Assembly (NCBI RefSeq): GCF_010560025.1 | Contig: NZ_SAIY01000007.1 | Coordinates: 241,598 to 305,597, forward strand | DNA length: 64,000 nucleotides | Direction: 5' to 3' | DNA from: Verrucosispora sioxanthis | Lineage (GTDB): Bacteria > Actinomycetota > Actinomycetes > Mycobacteriales > Micromonosporaceae | Shown: positions 16,425 to 23,947 of the stretch, in pieces | How positions within the stretch are numbered: position 1 is the first letter of the stretch | Layout of the letters: every line of letters starts with the position of its first letter | The notes under the pieces: generated by a model | What the model was told of the DNA's origin: nothing | What the model saw: only the letters and a program-made list of their open reading frames with translations | Databases searched by the model: none | Position numbers and translations under genes: made by a program

Positions 16425-18158
16425 TCAGTGACCGGGGCGAGGCCGGCGGGCTGGGCGGTAGTGGGTGGTGGCGCGGTAGTGGGTGGTGGCTCGGGCGGCC
16501 AGGCGTTCGGCCACCGACGAGTTGCCGGCCGCCGCGGTCAACGCCGCCGTGCCCGGCAACAGCCGAGACGCCAGCCGCAGCGCCAGCCAACCACCCGCCT
16601 GCGCGGCCAGCGGGGCCGCCAGTCGCCAGGCCGCCTCGACCGCCCGAAGTCCAAGCTCCTCCTCCGGCCCCTGCGCCGCCCGCGCCGCCGCCACCGCCGA
16701 CTTCGCGCTCGTCAGGTCGGGGTGCACCTGGGTCAGGGTGAGCAGTTCCGCCGCCCGGTCCGGATGCGCCGGATCATGTCCGTACGCCGCCGCCAGGTGC
16801 AGCACCAGGTTCGCCTGCGACCAGAGCACCACGGCCAGTTCGACCACCGGCGCGAAGACCCCGGTGAGCGCGGCGGTCGCCCCACCGACTCCGGCCTGCC
16901 GGACGAAGCGGCGGGTGGCCAGCCGCGCCAACCCGTCCGCATCCGCCCCCGGGTACAACTCCCGCAGCCGCCGGCCCCACTCGGCCGCGCCGGGTCCGAG
17001 GGCCTCCACCGCGGTCAGCGCCAGCAGCTCCGGGGCGAAGCCCGGGTGGTCGAGCACTCGCGCGACGATCACCCGCAGCTCCGATTCCGGCGTACGCTCC
17101 GAGATGCCGCGCCCGGTGCCGATGTCGAGCGGCGCGGCCCCGACCGCCGCGCTGGTGGTCGTTCCGCTGGTGGGCGTGTCGCCGGTGACCGGCGCGCCGG
17201 TGGCTGTCTCGCTGGTGGGCGTGTCGTCGGTGACCGGTCCGCCGGTGGCCGTCCGACGGGCTGCCTTCTTCGTGGCTTTCCGGGCCGCCTTGACCGGTGC
17301 CTTCCCCGTGGTCGCCGCCGGAGCCGCCTCGCCTGGGGCGGCAGCCGCGCCGGTTGCCGCTCGCCGCGTGGCCTTCCTCGCCCTCTGCGCGACGCTCGTC
17401 ACCCCGCTGGTCGGCTCAGGTTCCGTGGCGTCGCCCGACCCTGCCCTTCTTCGCGTCGCAGCCTGCCCTGCCGGCGCCCCTCCAGCCTCGGTCGCTGCCG
17501 AACCCGTCGTTTCGCTGCCCGTCTGCTTCGAAGCCGCCTTCCCGGTGTCGACGGGGCCGGTGTCGGTGGTCCGGGAGACCGTGCCGCTGTCGTCGCTCCT
17601 CTCGTTGCCCGTCTTCGCGGTCTCGACGGCTCGGGCGTCGGGCGACGGGGCTTCGGAGCCGGTAGAACCGCCCTGCGTTGGCAGCGCTCCGCCCGGGGCC
17701 GCCTTCCGGCGGGTGGGTCGGACGTCAGCCGGAGCCTTGTCCGCTTTGGCGGCGTCGACACCCGCTGCCGCCGGCTGGCCGGCCCGACCACGGCGACGCG
17801 ACGCAGGTGCGGCCGTCGCATCGCCGCTCTTCCCGGTGTCCGGCGACGCCGTACGCCCACTCGGGTCGACCACCCCGGAGCCGCTGGTGAAAGGCGGGAC
17901 CGGAGCGGCCGGAGGCGCGGAGGCGTTCGCCCCGGACCGGGGTGGCAGCGGTTGCTCCGGCACCGGTGGTGGCTGGAAAAGCACGCTCGGTGCCGCCTTC
18001 GACCGCCGAGGACGGGACCCGGCAGGATCCTCCTGATCCTCGGGCGGGGGCGGTGCCGGCGGCGTCGGAGGTGGCGTGAAGGTCGCCTTCGGGGAGCGTC
18101 GACGGGCTCCCTCAGCAGGCTCACGGCGGTTGTGCTCGCTGGGCGGCTGCTCCTGCAT
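16425..18158 (-). CDS. EcsC-like protein with long disordered Lys/Ala/Pro/Thr-rich N-terminus
   Basis: 577 residues. Residues 1 to about 350 are low complexity, with Pro-rich stretches and histone-H1-like basic segments such as KAARKATKKAARR. They also include a near-duplicate Gly/Pro/Thr block (VTDDTPTSETATGAP and VTGDTPTSGTTT). The C-terminal 220 residues have an EcsC-like pattern: RFVRQAGVGGATAALTG and amphipathic hydrophobic helices. The last residues repeat ATTHYR. EcsC was named from a Bacillus ABC transporter locus and its biochemical role is not settled. The basic linker could bind nucleic acid or membrane; that is inference. Confidence 0.65.
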   Translation of the reverse strand: MQEQPPSEHNRREPAEGARRRSPKATFTPPPTPPAPPPPEDQEDPAGSRPRRSKAAPSVLFQPPPVPEQPLPPRSGANASAPPAAPVPPFTSGSGVVDPSGRTASPDTGKSGDATAAPASRRRGRAGQPAAAGVDAAKADKAPADVRPTRRKAAPGGALPTQGGSTGSEAPSPDARAVETAKTGNERSDDSGTVSRTTDTGPVDTGKAASKQTGSETTGSAATEAGGAPAGQAATRRRAGSGDATEPEPTSGVTSVAQRARKATRRAATGAAAAPGEAAPAATTGKAPVKAARKATKKAARRTATGGPVTDDTPTSETATGAPVTGDTPTSGTTTSAAVGAAPLDIGTGRGISERTPESELRVIVARVLDHPGFAPELLALTAVEALGPGAAEWGRRLRELYPGADADGLARLATRRFVRQAGVGGATAALTGVFAPVVELAVVLWSQANLVLHLAAAYGHDPAHPDRAAELLTLTQVHPDLTSAKSAVAAARAAQGPEEELGLRAVEAAWRLAAPLAAQAGGWLALRLASRLLPGTAALTAAAGNSSVAERLAARATTHYRATTHYRPARRPRPGH

Positions 18159-18299
18159 GTCGATGGAGCGTAGTCCTGATCACACCAATGCACAGCGGGA
18201 GCGGTCCCGGAGACCTGGGCGCAGCCTGTTCCGGTAGTCGCTTTGCTCCCGGCCGGGCGGGGCCTGTATCCTCGGGCCCGGTGGTCTGCGGGCCACCTG

Positions 18300-18390
18300 G
18301 GAGACTTCGCCTAGTCTGGTCTATGGCGCCGCACTGCTAATGCGGTTGGGGTCTTAAAGCCCCTCCCGGGTTCGAATCCCGGAGTCTCCG
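18300..18390 (+). tRNA. tRNA-Ser (anticodon GCT)
   Basis: A 91-base class II tRNA. Arms GGAGACT (18300-18306) and AGTCTCC (18383-18389) pair, the anticodon GCT lies in CTGCTAA, and a long variable arm and T-loop TTCGAAT are present. CCA is not encoded. Confidence 0.95.
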
Positions 18391-18425
18391 CGCGAAGGCC
18401 GGGTGTGTAGACTGGCCCAGCACCA

Positions 18426-18498
18426 GCGCCCGTAGCTCAACGGATAGAGCATCTGACTACGGATCAGAAGGTTAGGGGTTCGAGTCCCTTCGGGCGCG
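18426..18498 (+). tRNA. tRNA-Arg (anticodon ACG), integration site of the island
   Basis: A 73-base tRNA. Acceptor arms GCGCCCG (18426-18432) and CGGGCGC (18491-18497) pair, the anticodon ACG lies in CTACGGA, and the T-arm TTCGAGT is intact. The half from the anticodon loop onward is duplicated at 62466 and 63609, so this gene is the attachment site of the element that follows. The gene itself remains complete. Confidence 0.95.
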
Positions 18499-18499
18499 C
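18456..18499 (+). repeat. Left attachment repeat (attL) within tRNA-Arg
   Basis: 44 bp starting ACTACGGATCAG in the anticodon arm and ending just past the tRNA discriminator base. It is identical to 63609-63652. The first 36 bases from 18458 on are also found at 62466-62501 apart from the last few positions. Confidence 0.92.
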
Positions 18500-18506
18500 A
18501 AGATCA

Positions 18507-18546
18507 TAAGGGGTCTGACCTGCCGGAACGGCAGTCAGGCCCCTTA
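18507..18546 (+). terminator. tRNA-Arg terminator hairpin
   Basis: A 40-base hairpin beginning TAAGGGGTCTGAC and ending GTCAGGCCCCTTA with loop GAA, followed by CTTTGTTGT. It lies directly after the tRNA. Each of the three attachment repeats is followed by a hairpin, with different sequences. Confidence 0.85.
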
Positions 18547-18789
18547 CTTTGTTGTCAATTGTGGTCGGTTGGTTGCTCGGATGCTGCTCGTGCGACGAGC
18601 ATCCCTCGTGTCCCGGTCGGTCCGGCGGCGTCCGGCTGGGCGTCCTTTGCTTCGGCCCGGTTTCTGGCGGACGCCGAGGCTGGACTTGGCGTGACTATTA
18701 CTCGATCGCCTCGGGCCGTCGCGGTAGCTTCGCTCTGCGTCGAACAGTTATCTTGCCCTTCCTGAGGGTTGTGGAGAGTCGGGACTTTC

Positions 18790-20141
18790 GTGATCGATCC
18801 CCAGCAGGTCGAAGACGCCAGACGTGCGCTCGGTGTGGGGCTCGGGCAGCGTCGTAGGTCGCGTGGTTTGACGCAGGCCGATGTTGCCGAGCGGGTCTAC
18901 AGCACGCGGAGCACCATCGCCGGGGTGGAGCGGGGTCAGCAGGTTGCTGATCGCGTCTTCTGGCGGCGGTGTGATCGGCTGCTGGAGGCTGGCGGCGAGC
19001 TCCTCGCCGGCTACGACGGATACCGGGATCTGAAGCAGCGCTTTGATCAGGAGAGGATCGAGGCGAGGCAACGGGCGCGTTGGGGTGAAGTTGACGACGG
19101 TTCGCCGCAGGCGCTGGTAGACGTTCCAGTCGCGGGTGGGCTGCCGTCCAGTGGCACGGTGGCGACGACAGCGCTGGCAGACCCTTCAGGCGGCTCGCCG
19201 GCACCTGGCCTGGGAGGTGGATCCGCCTCCGTGAGTGTCGATCCCGCCATGGCGCTGCACTGGGAGGAGATGCTCCGGCTCCTCGCCGCGTCGCACAACG
19301 TTCTCGGTTCGCGCCAGGTCTACGGGCTGTCTGCCGAGAGTTAGCTGTTGTTCGCCGTTATCGACATGAGGCGACGGACGACCTCAAGCCACGTCTTCTG
19401 GCGGTTGAGGCGCGGTGGGCGGAGTTTGCTTCGTGGACCGCCGACAATCTCGGAGATGTCAGCGCAGCCACTCACTGGCTCGCCCACGCGCTCGAACTGG
19501 CGTGCAGGGCAGGCGACAAGCGGATCGCCGCCTACGTCTTCATGCGCCAAGCACAGCAAGCCGTCGACCGCATTGACGGAGCCCATGCTGCAGGACTTGC
19601 CAGAACCGCTGAAAGCCTTGTTTCGCTCACCGATCGTGACCGCGCCCTGTGTTTGATCCGTCAGGCGCAGGGCCACGCCCTCTGCGGCGACCAGTCCCGA
19701 TCCCTCACCGCTATCAAGGCCGCGCACAAGCTCATCAACCACGCGACGGGCCTGGGCGCGGATGATGCAGACACCATCGGCCACCATTGCACTCACGCCT
19801 ACCTGCAAGCTCATGAGGGCTACTGCCTGCTACGCCTTGGCCAGGTAAGGGCAGCGGCGCGTGCCCTTGAAGATGCGCTGGACGGCTGGCCTGTCAACTA
19901 CCGACAGGACGAGGCGCTGACACGAAGCTGGCTCGCCCTGTCCTACGCCGCTACAAACCGGTTGGCCGAGGCGGGCGCCGAAGGAAGCCGCGCCCTCTCC
20001 CTGGCCGCCGCGACCGCTTCGGCGCGGGCGATGCGCGCCCTGGGCCAACTGCATGCGCGACTCGCTGGATCCTCGACATCCACGGACGTCATCGAGTTCC
20101 GAAACTCCTTCTCCCTGGTCGCCTCAACGGTCAGACTGTGA
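18790..20141 (+). pseudogene. XRE-family HTH/TPR regulator, split by a frameshift
   Basis: The first frame (GTG at 18790 to stop at 19344) encodes a Cro/CI HTH: RSRGLTQADVAERVYSTRST, then RVFWRRCDRLLEAGGELL. The second frame is open from before 19347 and continues as AVVRRYRHEATDDLKPRLLA, then TPR-like helices (WAEFASWTADNLGDVSAATHW...) to the stop at 20141. Together they match the usual layout of actinobacterial XRE regulators with a C-terminal sensor of about 250 residues. The frame change falls near 19330-19345. It may be a real mutation or a sequencing error. The HTH part is closely similar to the regulator at 38403-39959. The 3' end overlaps the next gene by 4 bp. Confidence 0.75.
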
Positions 20142-20854
20142 TCATGGACCTGATCTCCACCGCGACGACCACGGACGAGGCCACCCGAGCTGCGAACGTC
20201 GCCGTGCTTCCGGTGGGCAGTTTCGAGCAGCACGGTGATCATCTTCCGTTGATCACGGACACGATCGTGGCCTGCGCCGTCGCGAAGGCCGTTGCCACCG
20301 AGTACGACCTTTTGCTGCTGCCTCCGGTAACCATCAGCTGCTCCCAGGAACACACCGGATGGCCGGGTTCGGTGAGTATCCGCTCGTCCACCCTGACCCT
20401 GATCATCACTGACGTCGTCGAGTCGCTGCGCCGGGCGGGTGTTGACCGTCTCGTCCTGGTCAACGGCCACGGGGGAAACTACGTGCTGTCCAACGTCGTG
20501 CAGGAGGCAAATGTCGGAGCACGCCGCATGGCCCTGTACCCGCGGCGGCAGGACTGGGAGACCGCCCGCCAGCAGGCAGGGTTGGGCAGTACCGGTCACG
20601 ACGACATGCACGCCGGTGAGATCGAAACCTCCCTCCTGCTGCACCTCTGCCCCGAACTCGTCCGGCCCGGCTACCAGAGCGCTGACCATCTCGCCGATCG
20701 CCCGGACCTTCTGGTGCTAGGGATGCGCGGCTACACCGACAACGGCGTCATCGGCAAGCCATCGCTCGCCACGGCCGCCAAGGGAAAAGCGGTCCTGGAC
20801 AGCCTGACCGCCTTGTTCGCGACCAGCCTCGCTGTGCTCACCCAGCACACCTAG
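20138..20854 (+). CDS. Creatininase-family amidohydrolase
   Basis: 238 residues. Metal-ligand motifs of the creatininase family are present: PVGSFEQHGDHLPLITDT (Glu, His, Asp), VNGHGGN and DMHAGEIETSLLL. Members hydrolyse cyclic amides; examples include creatininase, MftE peptidase and FAPy deformylase. In gene clusters they often act on modified peptides or nucleotides. The GTG start overlaps the stop of the XRE/TPR regulator by 4 bp, so the two form a translationally coupled pair and the regulator probably controls the enzyme. The substrate is not evident from the sequence. Confidence 0.85.
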   Translation: MIMDLISTATTTDEATRAANVAVLPVGSFEQHGDHLPLITDTIVACAVAKAVATEYDLLLLPPVTISCSQEHTGWPGSVSIRSSTLTLIITDVVESLRRAGVDRLVLVNGHGGNYVLSNVVQEANVGARRMALYPRRQDWETARQQAGLGSTGHDDMHAGEIETSLLLHLCPELVRPGYQSADHLADRPDLLVLGMRGYTDNGVIGKPSLATAAKGKAVLDSLTALFATSLAVLTQHT

Positions 20855-21345
20855 CCTGACGCACCTGAATAAGTTGACGGTGCTGAGCCGTCTGGCTGGG
20901 GGTCCGGGGGCACCTTGATCGGGAGAGATTGGCCGGCTGCGTCGCGTTGATCGGCGAGGACCTGCTGACAACGGTGCTCGTTCGGACGTCCTGCGGCCCC
21001 GGATGTCCGCAACACTGGAGGGAGTCGTCCTGATCTGCGGGGTACCGGTATCCGGTCAACCCGCTCGCCGTGGTCGCCGTTTCCGTGCTGGTCGCTGTTA
21101 TCGGCTATTCGGGGTTGCAACGAAGCGTGCGGATCGGCTGATGCGGGCCCGTGCGGCTGCGGACCGTCAGGAGTCGCAGTCGAGTTGGCGATCAGCTGGC
21201 CGAGCGGCCGCGAGGTCCGCCGCGCTGATAGTCCTGCAGGATGTGCCGCACGCTACAACAACATCCAGGCCTATCCTTGAACTGTACAAATGGGTTACTT
21301 GACCAGGGCTATCAGGTCGTTAAGGCCTGTGGCGATGCTCAGGAG
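20855..21345. other. Stretch without a confident gene
   Basis: About 490 bp. The only suggestive content is a hydrophobic reading near 21060-21145 on the plus strand (VVAVSVLVAVIGYSG), which looks like a membrane-segment scrap ending at a stop. No start, ribosome site or homologous domain can be supported. Confidence 0.4.
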
Positions 21346-21567
21346 ATGGCCTGGCGACGGAGGTTGTACGGGAGCGCGGAGCTTCAGGAGCGCCTGGGCG
21401 TGTCCCGCGTCCGCATCACGCAGCTCACCAACCGGCCCGACTTCCCGGAGCCCTTCGATCACTTGGCCGGCGGGTCCGTCTGGCTGGTGGAGGACGTGGA
21501 GCGCCGGATCACGGAGCACCAGCCCTGGAAGGCCAGGGGAGCGGACGAACCGCCGCCGCCGGACTGA
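21346..21567 (+). CDS. Small HTH DNA-binding protein (AlpA/excisionase-like)
   Basis: 73 residues. The pattern LYGSAELQERLGVSRVRITQLTNRP, then FPEPFDHLAGGSVWLVEDVERRI, matches the helix-turn-helix and wing of AlpA/MerR-like excisionase proteins common in actinobacterial mobile elements. It could act as a recombination directionality factor or a small regulator. The recombinase remnant 1 kb downstream is consistent with that. The ATG at 21346 directly follows AGGAG, which is too close to act on it, so the true start may lie upstream. Confidence 0.6.
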   Translation: MAWRRRLYGSAELQERLGVSRVRITQLTNRPDFPEPFDHLAGGSVWLVEDVERRITEHQPWKARGADEPPPPD

Positions 21568-21649
21568 GCGGGATGTCAGCACCACCCTCGGAGAGCAGAC
21601 GCAATGGCCGAGACCCCGGAGACGTGGGTCCCGGCCATTGCCGTAGGGC

Positions 21650-21916
21650 TCAGCGCTTGGCGAGCTTCTCCAGGTACTCAGCGGCGTACCTCAGGTGGGT
21701 CCCCACCCCGTGTCCGTCCTGGTCCTCCAGGGCATCCTCCACACCGTTGATGGCCTCCCGAAGCTTCCTAAGCTCCCAGGCAACGGCCAGGGTGGCGAGA
21801 GCCTGCCCGTGCCGGGCGTAGCGGTCTGCGGTCAGGTCCTCCGCCTTCATGTCATCAACGCCCCGGACCATCATCTCCAGGTAGTCCGTGGCGAGCTTGG
21901 TGTAGTCCTTCGGCAC
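21650..21916 (-). CDS. Small helical protein, unknown function
   Basis: 88 residues from a GTG complementary to 21914-21916, with GGAGGGA five bases upstream. It is fully helical in character: YTKLATDYLEMMVRGVDDMK, LATLAVAWELRKLREAINGV, then an acidic stretch and YAAEYLEKLAKR. No family is recognised. The good ribosome site and charged heptad pattern support a real gene. It belongs to the group of small island genes around the recombinase remnant. Confidence 0.6.
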   Translation of the reverse strand: MPKDYTKLATDYLEMMVRGVDDMKAEDLTADRYARHGQALATLAVAWELRKLREAINGVEDALEDQDGHGVGTHLRYAAEYLEKLAKR

Positions 21917-22072
21917 GTCTGTCCCTCCGTAGTGCGACTGTCACGAGATGGTGGCCGTCGGCTACGCCCCGGGAACGGGAAGTGTCGGGTGGACGACACA
22001 CAACGCCCGAGACCTGGAGGCATGGGTCCCGGCCGTTGTCTGCGGACTTAGGCGACGGCCTTCACCTTCGGC

Positions 22073-22378
22073 CTAGTGCCTTCTCCTGAGTGCTGCCGGT
22101 CCGTATCGGGACAACGAGGCGGTGGCCTCCGCCGCCTTCGTGTGGGCCTCCTGACCGGCGGCCAGGGTGGCTGATGCGTCCCGGCTGAGCGTCGACGGCT
22201 GGGCGAAGACCTGGCCGCCAGGAGCCAGGGGGCGCTCCACGTTGGCCCGCATGGAGTCGACGGCCACCACGTCCGCCAGGGCCTGGCCCAGCTCCGCCAA
22301 GGCGGCTTCCACCCGGCTCAGCGCGGCGCGGCCCTGCTCGCCCAGGTACGCCAACCACTCCGCCTGGTGCTCCGTCAT
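22073..22378 (-). CDS. Small helical protein, unknown function
   Basis: 101 residues from the ATG complementary to 22376-22378, starting MTEHQAEWLAYLGEQGRAAL. It continues with Ala/Glu-rich helices and a polar C-terminus (ASLSRYGPAALRRRH). No domain is recognised. The codon pattern is gene-like, but an overlapping frame on the same strand is also open, so this is tentative. Confidence 0.4.
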   Translation of the reverse strand: MTEHQAEWLAYLGEQGRAALSRVEAALAELGQALADVVAVDSMRANVERPLAPGGQVFAQPSTLSRDASATLAAGQEAHTKAAEATASLSRYGPAALRRRH

Positions 22379-22431
22379 GCGCATTATTACGGTGGCCCGC
22401 GCGGCTTCTGTGCGCGGGACAGAGTCGGGGG

Positions 22432-22784
22432 GTGATCGTCGTCTACATCGGCTGGCGCAAGGAAAGAGCAATGGAATTGCGCGAAATGCGTGACAGCCTT
22501 GCGGAACTCGCAGCTGCATGGCGCGCTCGGCCACAAGGAATCTCCAACGCAATATATTTGCGCCGTTACCCGATCTGGAGCGTGAGGAAAAAGTATTGGC
22601 GGGCGAGCGCGAGGAACGGCTTTCCCGCGTACGGCAACGTCGGGAATCCGTCAACTCTCCCGATTGGAAGGGGTTGACCTTGGCTGAGAAGCGCCCGTAT
22701 GTCAGAGAAGCGTTGGTGTGCGTGTTGGTGAATGTAGCAAAACTAGCTTGCGCCACTTCGGCCCAACACGATTTGAGTTGGTGA
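22432..22784 (+). pseudogene. C-terminal remnant of a large serine recombinase
   Basis: Two overlapping frames join into one recognisable tail. The first gives MELREMRDSLAELAAAWRA. The second gives APLPDLEREEKVLAGERE, SVNSPDWKGLTLAEKRPYV and REALVCVLV. This matches the coiled-coil C-terminal region of actinobacterial large serine integrases or recombinases. A frameshift lies near 22530-22560, and the catalytic and zinc-ribbon parts are missing. It is therefore a relic of an earlier integration system. Confidence 0.65.
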
Positions 22785-22848
22785 GGCGGGAGGATTGATA
22801 GGCTGGTCGATATTGAGAACCAGACAAACTCACGTGAAACTAGTATGA

Positions 22849-22865
22849 GCTAGGATGTTCCTAGC
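22849..22865. promoter_or_regulatory. Inverted repeat GCTAGGA-TGT-TCCTAGC with a repeated half downstream
   Basis: A perfect 7-bp inverted repeat with a 3-bp spacer. Its right arm begins the 14-mer TCCTAGCAAACTGT (22859-22872), which recurs with one change at 22919-22932, exactly 60 bp later. The pair brackets the start of the surface-protein gene, so it may be an operator. An old recombination site is the alternative. Confidence 0.4.
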
Positions 22866-22901
22866 AAACTGTGGACGTGACCTCCCCTCCAGCATCCCTC
22901 G

Positions 22902-23738
22902 ATGGCGAAGGAGTGCTATCCTAGCCAACTGTTCCTAAGTGGAAGAAGACGTGGCGTGGCATACGTGTGGATTATGCTCACCATATTGGCGACGATTGTT
23001 GTCGGCGTGCTCACAAACATTGTCACGAACTGGTTTCGTAAGCCGGATCCGGTTAAGCCGTGGCATATGGTCTGTATTCTGCTCGCCCTAGTTGTAGCTG
23101 CGGCGGCCCTGTCCTTGAACAAGGATGGCATGCTCCTCGGGGGGAACCGCTGGCCACATTCCGCCCCGAGTGCCACATCCGAAACCCAGTCTCCCAGCGA
23201 TTTACGTTCGCCTTCCGCGTCTCCAAAAGCATCCACCCCGCCGTCACGAACTAAGCCTACAAGCACGAGCGCTCCAAAGACCAGCAAACGGCCTCCCGTC
23301 GATCCCGCTGATGTTCAAATTTCGGGAACAATAAGCCCTTGGGAGGTTATCAATGACGGTTGGGCTCAAACCATCGAAGTGACAGTTACTCACGCCACGC
23401 CGCATGGTGCCGTAGCATGGGAGTACGGAAGTATGGAAACCTCAGATTCTGAGAAATCTATTGGCTGCACTCTTATTCAGAACTACTTATGTAACCACAA
23501 GTTTGGTGGTGGCAGTGCAGTCGCAGACGAGCGGGGTGTGGACCGGTTCTCTATTCGTTGGTCTCCGCGAGAGGCCTACGACGTCTTGGGTGAAAAGTAC
23601 GATGACGCTGGCTGGGATATCCAGGTAGCAGACACTTCTACCAATGACTCCGCTCATCATGCAAACCGGTCGATCACATTCGGCTTTATGGTCAAGCAGC
23701 GGTCGGGCGCACCGCCGCCGAGCGAATGGGAACTATAG
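22902..23738 (+). CDS. Membrane-anchored surface protein, unknown function
   Basis: Up to 278 residues. Two hydrophobic segments (WIMLTILATIVVGVLTNIV and MVCILLALVVAAAALSL) are separated by a short basic loop. A Ser/Thr/Pro/Lys linker of about 60 residues follows, then a polar beta-rich domain with a Cys pair (IGCTLIQNYLCNH). The layout suggests an anchored extracellular domain. GC content and codon choice are clearly lower than in the chromosomal genes, a sign of transfer. No ribosome site fixes the start; the ATG at 22902 is the first, and a GTG shortly before the first helix is an alternative. No family is recognised. Confidence 0.6.
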   Translation: MAKECYPSQLFLSGRRRGVAYVWIMLTILATIVVGVLTNIVTNWFRKPDPVKPWHMVCILLALVVAAAALSLNKDGMLLGGNRWPHSAPSATSETQSPSDLRSPSASPKASTPPSRTKPTSTSAPKTSKRPPVDPADVQISGTISPWEVINDGWAQTIEVTVTHATPHGAVAWEYGSMETSDSEKSIGCTLIQNYLCNHKFGGGSAVADERGVDRFSIRWSPREAYDVLGEKYDDAGWDIQVADTSTNDSAHHANRSITFGFMVKQRSGAPPPSEWEL

Positions 23739-23947
23739 CGCGACGGCTAGGTCGGTTTCTGAATACCCTGTCGCTTCCTGTTGTGCCGGTCCGGAGCTTG
23801 TACAAATCGCGTTCAGAGTTAGGCAATTTTCTACGGCGGAACTCCTCAGCTTTGTTATGGCCGGAATCCCTGCGCGTCGGTTCCGGGCCTTCGGACTGTC
23901 ACAGATCCGGCGAGCCGCCCGGCCGCCCCGATCCGGAATTGCGACAG

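Noticed and set aside
16428..18173. Two long plus-strand frames opposite the EcsC-like gene, one with hydrophobic Val/Ser/Ala content.
   Set aside because: They arise from the repetitive Ala/Thr/Pro coding of the EcsC-like linker. The EcsC-like C-terminal domain supports the minus strand.
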